A DNA stretch of 64,000 nucleotides, from positions 2,272,932 through 2,336,931 of the forward strand of contig OY848925.1 in NCBI GenBank assembly GCA_963693285.1. Direction: 5' to 3'. The notes beneath the pieces were generated by a model. The model was not told the DNA's origin, made no database searches, and was given only the letters and a program-made list of their open reading frames with translations. Source of the stretch: Xestospongia muta. Lineage: Eukaryota > Porifera > Demospongiae > Haplosclerida > Petrosiidae. The translations under genes and the position numbers were made by a program. Below are positions 1-12,569 of this stretch, in pieces. Within the stretch, counting starts at the first letter, position 1, and every line of letters starts with the position of its first letter.

Positions 1-8
1 CCTAAAAT

Positions 9-497
9 TGTTGGATAAAATACACTAATTATATTATTATAATTTTTTGGTTGAATCTATCACTATTGATGTCATATAAGTTCCGCTATACTATGTAGTA
101 GAAGCATTTGTCATGTGAATTGAGTCTTTGTTGCTCTCATGTGATTTGGGTCTTTGTTACTCAATTTGTAGACTTGATTTCTAATAATCACTACTAATTA
201 TTAAGGGAAAATTTTACTCATTAGATAAAAGTAGTATTAATTACTATTTTTATCTCTATATGAACTGTTCAGTTGTATTTTGAAAAGTAGAAGTCATTTG
301 ATTTCAATATTAATTACATACATCATTACACATTACTGTTTTCCTCAACACATCGACTGTTGTGATTATTACTATAATGGTCACATGATTGAAGTAACAA
401 GTTATTATGCATTTTCTCATTATTATCATCATTTCTTGTTATTTTCTCACTAAAGCAATAAGCACTTTCTCTTCCATACAGTAGCTTCAGAAACTAG
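9..497. repeat. Duplicated intron segment, copy 1 (left edge)
   Basis: This stretch is nearly identical by eye to 8773-9257, and its first ~350 bases also match intron 1 of the TMEM179-like gene at 17253-20289 (from about 17717). The matching exon 1 would therefore lie left of the window, so a further decayed plus-strand TMEM179-like copy probably sits there. The last ~40 bases carry, on the minus strand, the same stop-proximal codons as the methyltransferase remnant at 9216-9397. Homology stops near 497, where retrotransposon sequence begins. Confidence 0.8.
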
Positions 498-2460
498 TAC
501 TTCGGGGTTTCGTGGTCAGCTACCTCCGAGTGGTGAACCCTAGTAAAGCTGACCAGCTGCCACTACGTATCGTGTGGAGGAGTCCAGATCGTTGTGGTGC
601 AGTGGTTAACTTATTTCGAACTTGCGAATTGAATTTAAGTAAGATAGCACGAGATAATGACTAGAAAAGGCTTAAGTAAAACACCCCGAAGCTGCACTAG
701 GAAGGCTTTACTGATGGCAACATGGAATGTAAGATCTTTGGTGGAGAATGCAGGAGACGAGCGTATACGAAGAAGGAGACCACAGAAAGCTCTATCAAAT
801 CCCCAAGCAATTGGCCACAAGTTAGACCTGTTGATGAGAGAATTGAGGCAGTACCGCGCGTCTGTAGGAGCAATTCAAGAAACTAAGTGGTTCGGTAGTG
901 ATATATGGCATGCAGAAGGATATACCTTTCTGCACTTAGGTTGACCCATGCGTAGTGACCATGAGAACGCCATCAGAAGGGAAGGTGTCGGTATTGCTCT
1001 TGATGAAAAGGCTACAGCTGCATGGAGGGCAGCAGGTGAGGCATGGGAGGCAGTAAGTTCAAGAATAGTCACAGCTAGGTTAAAGCTTGCCCGCAGAGGG
1101 CAAAGAATACCAGGTGGCTCTAGGGAGACACACGACACCTTTGTTACAGTGACATCAGCGTATGCTCCCACTGCCAAGGCACCTCCTCATGTGAAGCAGC
1201 AATTTGTTGGAGATCTTCAGAACACAGTAGATAAAGTACCTGTGTCAGATATGCTTGTCTTTTAGGAGATTTCAATGCACGTTTTGGCAGACGTGATCCA
1301 GGGAGTGATTTGTGGCAAGAAGCTCTGGGATTACATGGATTAAGTGAAAGAAATGAGGCTGGAGAGGAGTCCCTAGAGTTTTCACCACAAATCAGTTCAC
1401 AATCATGAATACATGGTTTCAGAAAAAGGAGATCCACCTAGGAGGTACCTGGATGCACCCTGTTACGAAGAAACATCACATAATCGATTTTGTAGTTTTG
1501 GGAGAAGGACAAAGAATGTTTTATACAGATGTGAGAGTCATGAGGAGCACCAATTGCTGGTCAGACCATCAAATGGTAAGAGCTAAGTTGCGGGTCAAAA
1601 CCATCTTCTCACCAAGGGACAAAGGAAAGCCAACTGTACCCTTTGTAACTTATCTGTTGAGAAACTCAGCTTTTAAGGATAATTACAGAGAGAACTTGAC
1701 AGAGAAACCATTGGCAGCACCACATGACTCTGAGAGTAAAGCTGAACAAAATTGGGAGACATTAAAGAGCTGTATTTTGAAAGCCAGGAAGGAGACAGTA
1801 GGACGAGCAAAGAAATCTCAACCTGACTGGTTCTTGGAGAGCATTGACACCCTCCAGCCATTGATAGATGTCAAAAACAAAGCACACAATCAGATGATCC
1901 AATCAAGTGCCATAGCCAGCTGTAAAGAGTTTCGTAGACACCAAAGACTAGTGAAAGTGACCATGGATAGGGCGAAAGAGGAGTGGATAAGAAGAACGGC
2001 ACAAGAAGGAGAGAAGGCTGTGAAGGATGGACGAACCAGATGGCAGAGCATTAGGAAGCTTCAGATGGCTCATACTGGAAGGAGACCAAGTAGAACAACA
2101 GCAATACTGAAGAAAGATGGTGAGCTCACAAAGAGTCCTGAAGAGGTTAGGTCATGATGGAAAAGACATTATTCAAAGATTCTAAATATTCCTAGTGAGT
2201 TTTGCGAGCACATAGTGGATAGCATGACATCATAACCAACAAGATTAGACCTTTATGATCCACCAATGGAAGAAGAACTAGAGACAGCACTTGGCAAGCT
2301 CAAGAAAGGAAAGGTGGGTGGAAAGACTGGAATTCCTCCTGAACTAATTGCCTATGGAGGAACTGAGTTGTTTGACAGAATGCTTGAGCTAATGAGAGAA
2401 GTGAAGGAGGAGAGGAAGGTTGTGAATGACTAGAAGGATGCTGAGATTGTACCAATTCCA
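498..2460 (+). mobile_element. Decayed non-LTR retrotransposon (endonuclease plus start of reverse transcriptase)
   Basis: Three broken plus-strand ORFs (657-944, 948-1265, 1405-2157) read as pieces of one protein with an APE-type endonuclease. Visible blocks are ATWNVRSL, IQETKWFG, GDFNARFG (near 1268, another frame), HHIIDFVV and the catalytic-type WSDHQMV. Past 2157 the frame continues through in-frame stops into the start of a reverse transcriptase (KGKVGGKTGIPPELIAYGG, then KDAEIVPIP) and ends near 2460 before the catalytic YxDD region. Frameshifts and stops (for example TAG for an expected Trp near 2431) show it is dead. It interrupts the duplicated segment ending at 497. Such ORFs are often annotated as craniofacial development protein 2-like. 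The clade cannot be fixed by eye. Confidence 0.85.
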
Positions 2461-2640
2461 TCAGGGACTATGAGATCCTTTGCATTTGTTAGGAAGAGTA
2501 ATGGTTCAGGAAAATGATGAAGAGTATTGACTAAAACAATCAATCCAAATTGCCCAAGATCACTTGTTAGTGCACATGCATCCCCAACTTGAAAATGAAC
2601 ATGACTTCTGTCCTAAAATTAATAATTCACAGAGAGATCC
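2460..2640. repeat. Short dispersed repeat, copy 1
   Basis: About 180 bases starting at CCATCAGGGACTA match 10917-11100 closely, with scattered substitutions. It directly abuts the truncated reverse transcriptase, so it may be the 3' tail of the same retroelement family after an internal deletion, or an independent short element. The second copy stands alone without any ORF sequence. Confidence 0.75.
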
Positions 2641-3704
2641 GGTACACTCCTTGTCATCTCCACCTACAAACATAACTGTATGTAAACTATGTCTTGGTGT
2701 GCTCCTGTTCCTTCAGAAACGACTATGTAGTATTTTTGAATTTTTTACTTTAATTAAGTGTTACTTTATAATAAATAGTTATTAGTATTAGATAGTGCAC
2801 ATCTCCTGTTTAAATGGTGCTCTGGGTCTGAAAACAAGGAGATTGTATCAACTTTTACAACCATCCTAATACATGACCTGTCATCTGCTCTTGAACAAGA
2901 TAATTGTAAGAATATGACAACAAGAAGGGAGAGAATATGGGGAAGATACCATGACATCAGGACGTCAGAGCACTTTAGGTCTACATGGTATAGTTTCATT
3001 CATGCATCGATTGATTGCTCAAACAATCCTGTCATGTATCAGTACATTATTGATCAAATATTTAGTGGGATAATTATCCAAGTCACTAGTACTAGTTCCT
3101 ATAAAAGATCTAATATAGTAGTGACCTGTACTTTCTATAGCAGTCTGACTTTTCTTTTACCCATCTGAAAGGGAAATATTTATTAATAATTATTTTAGTG
3201 CGCTGCAGTTAATTTTTGTATTGAATATTTACGCATATTTTTATCTTACATAACTATGATAGGAGATTGCCAAAGGAAATAATAACAAGCTAAACCAACA
3301 CAGCAATCTTTTATCTTCAGATGACAAGTTGTAATTTATGTCTACATAAACAATGGCTATAGTCTCAAAGTACACCTCTACCTTTTCCATAAGAATAGTG
3401 TGACTCTACTAAGAAGAACAGTCTAAACCAATGTGTTCTTATTTGTTCTAAATATTTCGTCCTAAATCTTTTAGTAATAAATAACATTGCTGTAAGATGA
3501 AAGAGCTACAAAAGTATTTTAGTGCTATTTTCATCGTAAAATAAGTAATTTAAAAGTGAATGTATGTATTATTAACTACTTTTAATAATAAAACATAAAG
3601 AAAAATATATAGTCAATCAATGTCTTGATAAATAAAAATCACATTAATGTCTTTGTAGAGTAATATAATACTGGTAAGAGTGTGTCTAGTTTACAAATTA
3701 CAAT
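2641..3704. other. Intergenic DNA, no recognisable feature
   Basis: AT-rich sequence with only short, non-conserved ORFs on both strands. No gene, RNA or clear repeat was recognised between the retroelement tail and the dispersed repeat that begins near 3705. Confidence 0.5.
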
Positions 3705-3900
3705 ATCAGGTAATAAAAATTAATTGATTTCTTTGGACATGGAGTGCTTTTTCTAATGTTCATTCAGTTCTATCAGATCACATGATCCATTTCTAATCCT
3801 GGTTACGTAGTCTATATTATCTATGGTTGATCCCTCATTGAGGAATGACCACACCCCTTGACAAAGTGTGGGTGTTTAATTCACACATAACACATCATAA
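3705..3900. repeat. Dispersed repeat downstream of TMEM179-like gene A
   Basis: Bases 3705-3800 match 57798-57890 inside a HECTD1 intron (shared text includes TCAGGTAATAAAA, GGACATGGAGTGCTTTT and GTTCATTCAGTTCTAT). Bases 3775-3900 match 12257-12400, downstream of gene B. The first match means a mobile repeat; the second belongs to the duplication that made genes A and B. Confidence 0.7.
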
Positions 3901-4033
3901 TTAAATCAGAACAAGGTATTTCCAAAAAAAGCGGACAAATTAATGAAATCTAAAGTCAACAGCTTATGGAAAGTTATTTGTGATGAACAAATTAGACAGA
4001 AATATGTAAAGTGCTAGATTAATGCACATGTCT

Positions 4034-7000
4034 TTAAGTGGCCACTTGGTCCATAGACTCATTTAAGGTATTATATGAGGATGAGGTATCTTTACTCCTC
4101 TTGATAAGACATGCAAAGAGAGAAATAGCCAGTTCAATCAAAAGCATTAAGACAAGACATCCAAATCCACTCCAAGCAGCAAGCTAATAAGTAAGATAAT
4201 TATAATATTGAAAACATTATAGATTCTACTAATTAACTTTGTTATTGATAGCAATATGTATATACTCTGCATGATATATGTATGTTAATTACATTAATTA
4301 AATTCATTTTGTATGATTTATCATTGCCCATGAACAGGTCAGGTGAGGATAGCTTGGTTAATTACGAAGTCATGCATATCATGTAAATGAATGTGATTCA
4401 ATATCTATGCATAGAAGTCAAGTAACAAATGCATTATTGGATATCCTAGAACAAGAGCTTCCATCTTGCAAATTACTATTTTTCCTTACAAAACTACATT
4501 TGAAAATAGGTACATACACAATAAAGGCTACACGCCTTTTTCAGCTAAAGTTAAAAGCTTAACACACAAGCTATACATTGCGTATAACATCCACTCTTGT
4601 TCTTTTTAATTCAATCAAATCCTCTACTTGGGTTGACTAACTATCAAGATTTTGCTATGGTTCTTATTCAAAGACTATTTTAAAATATTTTGTAGTATAT
4701 TATACACACACTGACATATGGTCACTAAATACCTCAGATTGGTGAATCACATTTTGAAAAAATATTTTATAATCAGAATCGCTTGTTTTAGCAAAATAAT
4801 ATTCAGAACAGCTAAAAAACAATAATAGAATCATTAATTGTTATCTCCATGATTATAATATCAGTGAAATGAAATGGTGTAATGATTTTAAAATTGTACT
4901 AGGCAAGGTAATTACTATAAAAAGTGGGTATAAAAGCAATGTGGTTGTAGATGCAACTAGTTGGCTTTATGCATATTAAGTTACACTAGTGTTGGCTTTG
5001 TACCAGCTTAGAATGGGTTTACATCATATTGATGAAACTGTGGTAGCAAAGACCTCAGTTAAAATGACAAAATGCTTTTTTTCAGTGTGATGTTGTATAA
5101 GATACAATGATGAACCATAAATATAATACTGTTTGACATATGACACTATCTAAGCAGTAAACACTACCAAGCACTTTCTAACCAGTACTGGGTAAGTACT
5201 ACCAAGCACTCCCTAATTCATTATACTTATTAGTTGAAGCATTTGTACTTGTATTTGTAATTAAGTCCTTCCAAATGTACTTGGCCCCGTGCCTGAATAC
5301 TCACAAACGAAACTATAATGTCTAAACTTAGAAAATTGCTAGCCTAACTTATTTCTCTTTAGTGAACACATGATAATAACCACAATAACCACAAATCTAA
5401 GAGGGTGGGATGGAGGTGGGTGCTTGCATGGGGAATTGACATTTTCCTTAAAGGACAAAAATATGGGGGTGGGCACTTACATAGAGGTGGGGACTTGCTC
5501 GGGAAACTATGGTAAGTACTACCAAGCACTCCTTAATTCATTACACCTATCAGTTGAAGCATTTGTACTTGTACTTGTAATTAGGTAATTTCAAAAGTAC
5601 TTGTACTTATACTTAAGTCCTTCCAAATGTACTTGGCCCCATGCCTGAATACTCACTAAATTAACTGATGACTATTGGTACTAAGCAATGCTGGCTAAAA
5701 ATTCACGGTTAATTACTTGATCATCATATTTCTGGCCAAATCTCATTTGCTTTGGGATAGTAATTATAAATTGTAGCTTGGTGTATGCAATATTTGTTTT
5801 AGACATAATCTTTAGGGTCAAAGTCTTGTTTGATGACTATAATTATAAGATTACTTTTGTTTCTACTTAAACTATATCATTGACCCTTTGTATAGTGTAA
5901 ACCTCACAAATGTGACATTCCAGTGAGGGTAGGTAGTAAAGCCATAAAAATTGAAAGGGACATACTACTACATGACACTGATCATGTAGATAACACCTTT
6001 ATGAAAATGATAACAGAGTATGAATATGGAACATGTTACCCATTTTTGATGCTAAACAAGTCTAATAATTACAGACAAAAATGATCACAATTGTTACTTA
6101 CTCAGGATAGTGAGATTTAATCGAATCTTTAGCAGCAGAACAAGTCACTCTCAGACCAATAGAGACAGTCATACTTGTAGCCAAGGAAAGGAGAATAGCC
6201 AATACAAGAACCACAAAGTCAAATATAAGAACACAAGATAACCTGTATAAATGTGCAAACACTGGTACACTACTATATATTGATCCTATAATGCATTTAG
6301 TAGCCTGCCAAGTGTCAACATAAAATAACATTTTCGGGTGTGGAGTTTAAATATAATTAAAGGAATGTACAGCAGATGTTGGTATACATGTGTACTGCCC
6401 TTATGTGAGTTATTAGTATTCTAGAAAAGACAGCTTGTGCTTAGCCAAAACCAAGAGTTTCTCAATATCTTCAATGTGAGCTTGGCCTGTAACAGATCCA
6501 ACTTTTGATTTACACCAATCATGCAACCAATAAATAACAGGAGCATTTTTACTCTCATTTCAGTAATTTAAAAACTAAGGCTAGTGGCATCTAATCATAA
6601 TTCTTTTACCATTTTTAAAAGTAAAAGGAATTGTACCATAGCATGAAGAATAAAAATAGTAACATCAGATACTGCCATCACAATCCTTTTATTAAAAATA
6701 ATTATTTCTTTCAATACAATAGTGAATGCATTTCCTACATTAATTTCTATTTTCGTTGTTTATATGCTAGTACAATGCATATAAGGTACATGTGGAAGGA
6801 TTGCAACTGAGACTTTTTCTTGCACCTCAATATTTGACAGCTATATGCCATAATGCCTCATGAGTATGAGGCAAGTTCATTGTAAAGGTAAAGATAATGC
6901 CTGAAAATCTTATAAATTGTCTAGCTTCAAATGATGCCAAGTTAGGCAAGACTAGAAGCACTGACATTATTGTTACTGAAATATCCTTTGTTTCTATATA

Positions 7001-7490
7001 GATTGAAATTCAAGGACATCTTCCTTCATTAATAAATTTTTTAAATAGCTTTATATCGTACTTGTACAAAATATATTACTTACCATCGTCCCCATACAAC
7101 CTTAATAACTGAGAGTATGATCATGACTAGAGCAAGCAATGACACAAAGGCTTGACCATAGATGAAGAACTTGCAACTCTGTCCTTTGCTTAGCTGGAAT
7201 TTTTGAGCTCGGTCAGAGTCATATGTAGAATATAAAATACAAAAACCATAGCCATAGTCACCCATTTCTTTGTGAATAGTATTGTCTTTTGATGCAAATA
7301 GTCCCAATGCAACAAGACCACAAATGAGAAGTCCAAAGTAAGGGATCACCATGAACATACTAAGAACAGTAGCAAATGTACTTCTTTTACGTTTAGCAGT
7401 CTGACTATCATAGTGAACATCATACTTTTCTTCTTTAACACCTGGCTGTGTACTCGGTTCATAATAAGGTGGCGGTGGATCGTTATCCAT
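4034..7490 (-). CDS. TMEM179-like four-span membrane protein, gene A
   Basis: Exons on the minus strand are 7490-7084, 6242-6102, 4811-4733 and 4183-4034, giving 258 aa with intron phases 2, 2, 0. The N-terminus has PPPY/PPYY (residues 6-10), a possible WW-domain ligand. Membrane segments fall near residues 41-65, 110-132, 137-162 and at the start of the last exon. Marks shared with TMEM179/TMEM179B are the GFCILY block after span 1, a Cys just before span 2, SIGLRVTC at the end of span 3, and a Cys-containing extracellular stretch (DCSEYYF) before span 4. The C-tail is short and polar. Gene B is a close paralog. Function is unknown; vertebrate TMEM179 proteins are poorly characterised. Family assignment rests on remembered resemblance, while the splice model is supported by phase and by the paralogs. 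Confidence 0.82.
5183..5660. repeat. Direct repeats of ~130 bp in intron 2 of gene A
   Basis: Bases 5201-5300 and 5513-5655 share the same order of text (GTAAGTACTACCAAGCACTCC, GTTGAAGCATTTGTACTTGTA, CAAATGTACTTGGCCCC, GCCTGAATACTCAC). They flank a unique ~210-base spacer that is locally richer in G (5400-5510). The equivalent intron of gene B lacks this arrangement, so it arose after the A/B split or was lost in B. Confidence 0.7.
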
Positions 7491-8310
7491 GTTTAAGCCT
7501 GTTCTATAATTGGACTGCTATTTCCTATTGTTGCTCGTACCTGACTGCCCTTACCGGAGGAACAAACCACTTAACTCGTAATAGGAGTGGTTTCCTATTA
7601 AGACATTTTTAATGAATAATAAACAGTAATAAAACATAATACACATGATACTGTGCTCAGTTTGGATTGCTGAGAGCTGTGATGGACTCAAGTCTTCCCT
7701 TAGTAATTTACATAGTTTATTTTCAATAAACACTGTATACACACATATTTTAGATATGATAATGAGATTAAAACTGTAAAGAATGAAAATTGTTGCATGC
7801 ATAATTATGCATTAAAAAAGTTTGAGGATAACAGTTGATACTACAGTTGTGACATGAACAATGAATTTGTTATGACACTATATACAATTCTTGTGCCATA
7901 GAAATTCTAGCCATGAATGTCAATCAAAGAAATATCGAAACCTTCTTGCAGCATGGACAACTAATTTGAACAAATATCCTTTTATCATCATTACCAGATG
8001 AAATCATTGACAACACCATTAATCATGTGAAGTATTATTTCAATGATCATGCTTGGTATGAATTATCACTGAGAGGTATATCAAAATATGCAATGTAAAG
8101 AATTATATTACTTGTTTTTTATAGTAAATGAAAAAAATGTGAATAGCCCTGTAAATCATGCAACAATGTTTCTAAAACAATGAATATGATACGATGTGAC
8201 TTATATGAAGAGTGGTATCATTGGTACATTTATCAAACCAAAGAATGTATAAATTAAACATGTATTGTCTTTCAATAATATTTGGAAAAAAGGATAAAGA
8301 TGAAAAAAAA
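7491..8310. other. Upstream region of gene A and its lost plus-strand partner
   Basis: The gap between the gene A start codon and the plus-strand exon remnant at 8311. In the paralogous unit the same position is a ~700-bp head-to-head promoter (16553-17252). No conserved promoter motif could be picked by eye and no other gene is visible. Confidence 0.45.
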
Positions 8311-8428
8311 TTGAACTGGGAAATGACAGTCTTTGTAATGTAACTACATATGAAGAGGAAGTGTTAGCTCCATTATCTCTTTTACTGGTAACTGTCTCCA
8401 TCTGTAGAGCACTGTGGGCATGCAAATG
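8311..8428 (+). pseudogene. Exon remnant of a plus-strand TMEM179-like gene
   Basis: Encodes LGNDSLCNVT, then LSLLLVTVSICRALW, matching the last third of exon 1 of gene C (17490-17605), including the codons before the splice donor. It carries one extra codon near the end and the donor reads GTATGT instead of GTAAGT. Flanking intron sequence also matches gene C (8429-8522 with 17606-17700, then 8773 onward with 17717 onward). The start codon and first membrane span are absent upstream, and no later exons were found, so this is a decayed copy rather than a gene. Confidence 0.8.
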
Positions 8429-8772
8429 GTATGTACTAAATAGTTATTTTAAGCCTTTGAAGTGAATGAACAAGCAATCACACAACTAATATTGTAAAAC
8501 TAAATACACTTCTTAGCATGTTTTTAAACCTACCATGGATTACTTTCGATAAATTCAATATTAAAATCTATTATGACCCAAGTGATCAGAAGGTAAATTT
8601 TAGCATTCTCATGTCATTGAAACTCTAGTATTATAGCTTTTTTATATTGTAAATAACAGACAGATTCTTTTGAAAGTTTATTTACAAAAAGGTTTCTAGG
8701 TATATAAGTACAATAATTAAGCATTACATTTTATAAGTTAATGTTAAGACTTCATTATATATTAGCTAAGAT

Positions 8773-9257
8773 ATTGTTGGATAAAATACACTAATTATAT
8801 TATTATAATTTTTTGGTTGAATCTATCACTATTGATGTCACATAAGTTCCACTATACTATGTAGTAGAAGCATTTGTCATGTGAATTGAGTCTTTGTTGC
8901 TCTCATGTGATTTGGGTCTTTATTACTCAATTTGTAGACTTGATTTCTAATAATCACTAGTAATTACTAAGGGAAAATTTTACTCATTAGATAAAACTAG
9001 TATTAATTACTATTTTTATTTCTATATGAACTGTTCAGTTGTATTTTGAAAAGTAGAAGTTATTTGATTTCAATATTAATTACGTATATTATTACACATT
9101 ACTGTTTTCCTCAACACATCGACTGTTATGACTATTACTATAATGGTCACATGATTGAAGTAACAAGTTATTATGCATTTTCTCATTATTATTATCATTT
9201 CTCATTATTTTCTCACTAAAGCAATAAGCACTTTCTCTTCCATACAGTAGCTTCAGG
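8773..9257. repeat. Duplicated intron segment, copy 2
   Basis: Near-identical to 9-497 and, for the first ~350 bases, clearly related to 17717-18070 in intron 1 of gene C. It marks the second of three relics of the duplicated plus-strand TMEM179-like gene. The last 42 bases are coding-like on the minus strand and belong to the methyltransferase remnant. Confidence 0.85.
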
Positions 9258-9870
9258 AAAAACTAGCATATATGCCCTTGTTTGCCATTTGACTAATTGC
9301 TGAATCTCAACTATTTCCAATAATTCAAAGTTGTCTTGTAACACTTGCTTCAATCCATCTAATCCAAGTACTTGGTCTCCGTTCTCCTTTGTATAACCTG
9401 ATATCCAATGATCTTATAATAAATACAATATAATATATATCATGCATTATATAATTATGAAGATAATATTATCAAGTCATCCCCAGATTGCTCGAGGTAA
9501 TATAGTAAAGCAATAAGGTTCAGATCTGAGATTTACCACTGTGTATAGTCTCATTTGCATATAGCCATTCACTTAATGAAAAGAAAATGTGTCTGGTGAC
9601 TTAGTCCAATTCCTTAGATTTGATTATGATGATGTCAGTGAAATGTGTTATTGCAAGAGGCAAAAACATAACTGGTTGTGATTACAAGTTATACGCGAAG
9701 GAGCTACAGTCTTAGTTTCAAAGAATAGTAGAAAATAATGCCTTAGCATCAAAATAAAAAGAAACAAAACAAAACATAATGAAGACATCTCTACCTTCTA
9801 AAAACTCACAAACACCTTTCTCTTGATCAGCAGTTCCTTCACCAATTCTGATGCTGAAAATTGATTGCTT
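9216..9870 (-). pseudogene. Remnant of a SAM-dependent methyltransferase-like gene
   Basis: Two phase-compatible minus-strand exons are visible: 9870-9795 (reads SIFSIRIGEGTADQEKGVCEF) and 9397-9216 (reads YTKENGDQVLGLDGLKQVLQ, then NFELLEIVEI, then EATVWKRK and a stop). The order resembles the C-terminal half of a class I methyltransferase family with 'F-E-L-L-E ... A-T-V-W-K-R-K' endings (putative 4-mercaptohistidine methyltransferase-like). The motif-rich middle section that normally lies between these two blocks is missing, as is the SAM-binding N-terminal part, so it is called a pseudogene. The same stop-proximal codons survive at 455-490. Family naming is from memory and tentative. Confidence 0.5.
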
Positions 9871-10439
9871 CTGAAAATATTTTAAAAGGAACTACAACTT
9901 CAAGTCTAGGTATCCATAATTTGTTCTCCATTTTGCTGGTAACATTGGCAACATCATACCCTAGGAGTACTCTGATTGGTAAGCCAAAAAAGTGGCTCAA
10001 ATCCAAGGGATTGAACTGAAGTCATCATGCAGAGATCCTTTCTTCCATTAAGCAATGGGTGTCTGGGAACAAGACAACAGAATCTAAAATAATGAATGTA
10101 TGGCAATGAGCCATTTTGTTATTTGGAAAGTGTCAGTTGACATACACAATATTATGGTATATTCATTGTTAATTGATTTGTTATGTATAGGTATAACTAT
10201 ATTAATAATTCATTAGGAAAACCTTTGATGTGATGACATTGTTGTGACAGATAAATTGATCAAGGTCTAAGTAAGTTATAGTCTTCCTCCTAGGGCTGTC
10301 ACCTGCTTACATAATAACATAGGGTTCACCTTAGTCATTTATTTAAGTACATAATATATAAAAACATAGCATAAGTACATACTATACCTATTATACATGT
10401 TATAATCAAACCACTAGGACAACATTATAATTGCATGGT

Positions 10440-10600
10440 TTTTAGGATGCTTGAGGGGGGCATTTTGCCCCCCCCCTTCAAATGGTTTTGCCCCCCCCCC
10501 CGAGCTTGCAACAAAGTACATTTTTATTTTATGTATTTTAGCTCCAACCTACGCCCCACTCTATTTTTCGAAACATTGGTTTGCCCCCCCTGAAATTTTT
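10440..10600. other. C-tract cluster with G-rich palindrome
   Basis: An otherwise AT-rich area holds three long C runs (9, 10 and 7 C) and a G run followed by its complement (GGGGGGCATTTTGCCCCCC). The minus strand therefore has several long G runs that could form quadruplexes. No coding potential was seen. It may be the body of an old short element. Confidence 0.55.
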
Positions 10601-10916
10601 TCCTAAAAGAAACATGAATTGTCATATTATTGTTTAGGAAATGCTATAATCTTATAGTAAAACATTCATTTAAAGTATATGGTTTTATTTTATTGATTGG
10701 TTTAAATTATTGTATATAATAGAATTTAATAAGTATACTGATATTTATTATAGATGCCACAAGGTTTAAATAATTACTCATTCCTTTCAATATTCATACA
10801 TAACAAATGAAATAGAATATTTAGTGTTTGTGTATGTGTATGCATGTATTTACACTTTATTGTGAGCAATCAAGCATATCATGCCAGTAATACATATCAA
10901 CTATAACCATTATGCC

Positions 10917-11100
10917 ATCAGGGACTATAAGATCCTTTGCATTTGTTAGGAAGAGTAATGATCAGGAAAATGATGAAGAGTATTGACTAAAACAATCAAT
11001 CCAATTGCCCAAGATCATTTGTTAGTGCACACCCAACCCCAACTTAAAAATGAACACGGCTTCTGTCCAAAAATTAACAATTCATAGGGAGAGATCAGAT
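10917..11100. repeat. Short dispersed repeat, copy 2
   Basis: Matches 2460-2640. No ORF adjoins it here, so the unit can exist apart from the retrotransposon ORFs. From 11101 to 11907 nothing recognisable was found. Confidence 0.75.
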
Positions 11101-11907
11101 CAATTTTAATATTAAACAATAAAAATGAAATACAATTAAAAGTCATTGCATATTCTTGTTATTAAACAAATTATTGCTTTCTATAATGGCAGTGCTCAAT
11201 TTTAATCTCTTCTGAAACAGTGCTTCAGTAATAACTACAAGTCAATCAATATTAGTGACACACATAACAGTTTCTATTAAGTTTTAACATACTACTATAA
11301 CCTTGTTTGTAAATTATTAGTAATATACTCTTAATTATAATATACTGTAAATTATATGTCATGAAAACTGCTAGTGTTTTGGACCACATATATGTAACAA
11401 GTTAAATTTGTTTTCATCATTATTTTTAATATATATACTGTTATATATAATACCCAAAGAGCAAAGAAAATTAAACCACATCCTTTAACTGCAGACACCC
11501 ATATATTTTTTCAATTATATTCTTGTTTATATGTAACATCATATCTTCTAGTATTCAATAACTGCTTTTTCTACATGTTGCATGTGCCAGGCAGTCGTAA
11601 AATCGCTATACCAAGTATGTATATATATTTGTGTGTGTATATAGGTACGTCTATTTCACACTATTATTGTATGCATCTGTCAAGAGGGAAAAAATGTAAT
11701 AAACTCACGTACACATAGTAACTGCATGCTGACACAAATAGCAACCAATGAAATTTATTAGTCTAATCAAGCTCATTTAATAAGTACGACTGATCAAAAC
11801 ATCTGAGTTTTGTAACTCAAGAAAATGTCTGACCAGATTCATAGCTCTGCCAATTCTCCTGTTTAAAACTTATCACAATATAGTCCCTTATAGCAACAAC
11901 AATATCA

Positions 11908-12261
11908 TCAAAATAATCTTAGGACAATTTTTATAATTATAATCTTTTTAATATTTAATCTTTTAATTTTACAGCATAGTTCAACAACTTTCATTGAATG
12001 GTCAATAGGTTCTTTTGGTGAAAAAGAGAAATCAAAGAACTCTAACTCTTTACCAAATTGAGAATCGATCCACATATCAACAGCATCTTCACTGTTGAAG
12101 TCAGGGCCATGTCTGTGGTGGTGAGAATGACAACCTTTCGTTATATGCCACAGAATATATCCAGCATCAATTAGCCCACCAGCTATAGCCCTACAAACAA
12201 CGACTGCTCGCTTATCCAATAATAAGTTGATCCATAAATAGTATAGACTACGTAACATCAT
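11908..12261 (-). CDS. Unrecognised ORF downstream of gene B (hypothetical)
   Basis: An uninterrupted 117-codon minus-strand ORF in AT-rich DNA. Its middle has ordinary protein-like composition (Trp, His, Cys, Asp, Glu), with a His cluster (HSHHHRHG) and stretches such as AGGLIDAGYILWH and MWIDSQFGKELEFFDF. The last ~15 residues are lysine- and isoleucine-rich and may be read-through past a real splice donor. The duplicated flank of gene A (3775 onward) lacks this ORF. No family was recognised. It could be one exon of a larger gene, a transposon piece, or chance; splice partners were not found. Confidence 0.35.
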   Translation of the reverse strand: MMLRSLYYLWINLLLDKRAVVVCRAIAGGLIDAGYILWHITKGCHSHHHRHGPDFNSEDAVDMWIDSQFGKELEFFDFSFSPKEPIDHSMKVVELCCKIKRLNIKKIIIIKIVLRLF

Positions 12262-12569
12262 ATGATCACATGACCCATTTCCAATCCCGGTTACGTATTG
12301 TATACTATCTATGGTTGATCCCTCATGAGGAACGACCGTGCCTCTTGACAGTGTGAGTGTTTAATTCACATGTAACCACATCATAATTAAATCACAACAA
12401 GGTAATTGCAAAAGGTGAGAATGCATATATTAATGAAAACTAAAGTCAACAGCTTATGCAAAGTTGTTTGTTATAAACAAATTAGATCACCAATATAGTG
12501 GTGTTGCTCATAATATGGTTAAATAACAATATTTGTAACATAGATAAGACAATAGATTATGCATATGTT

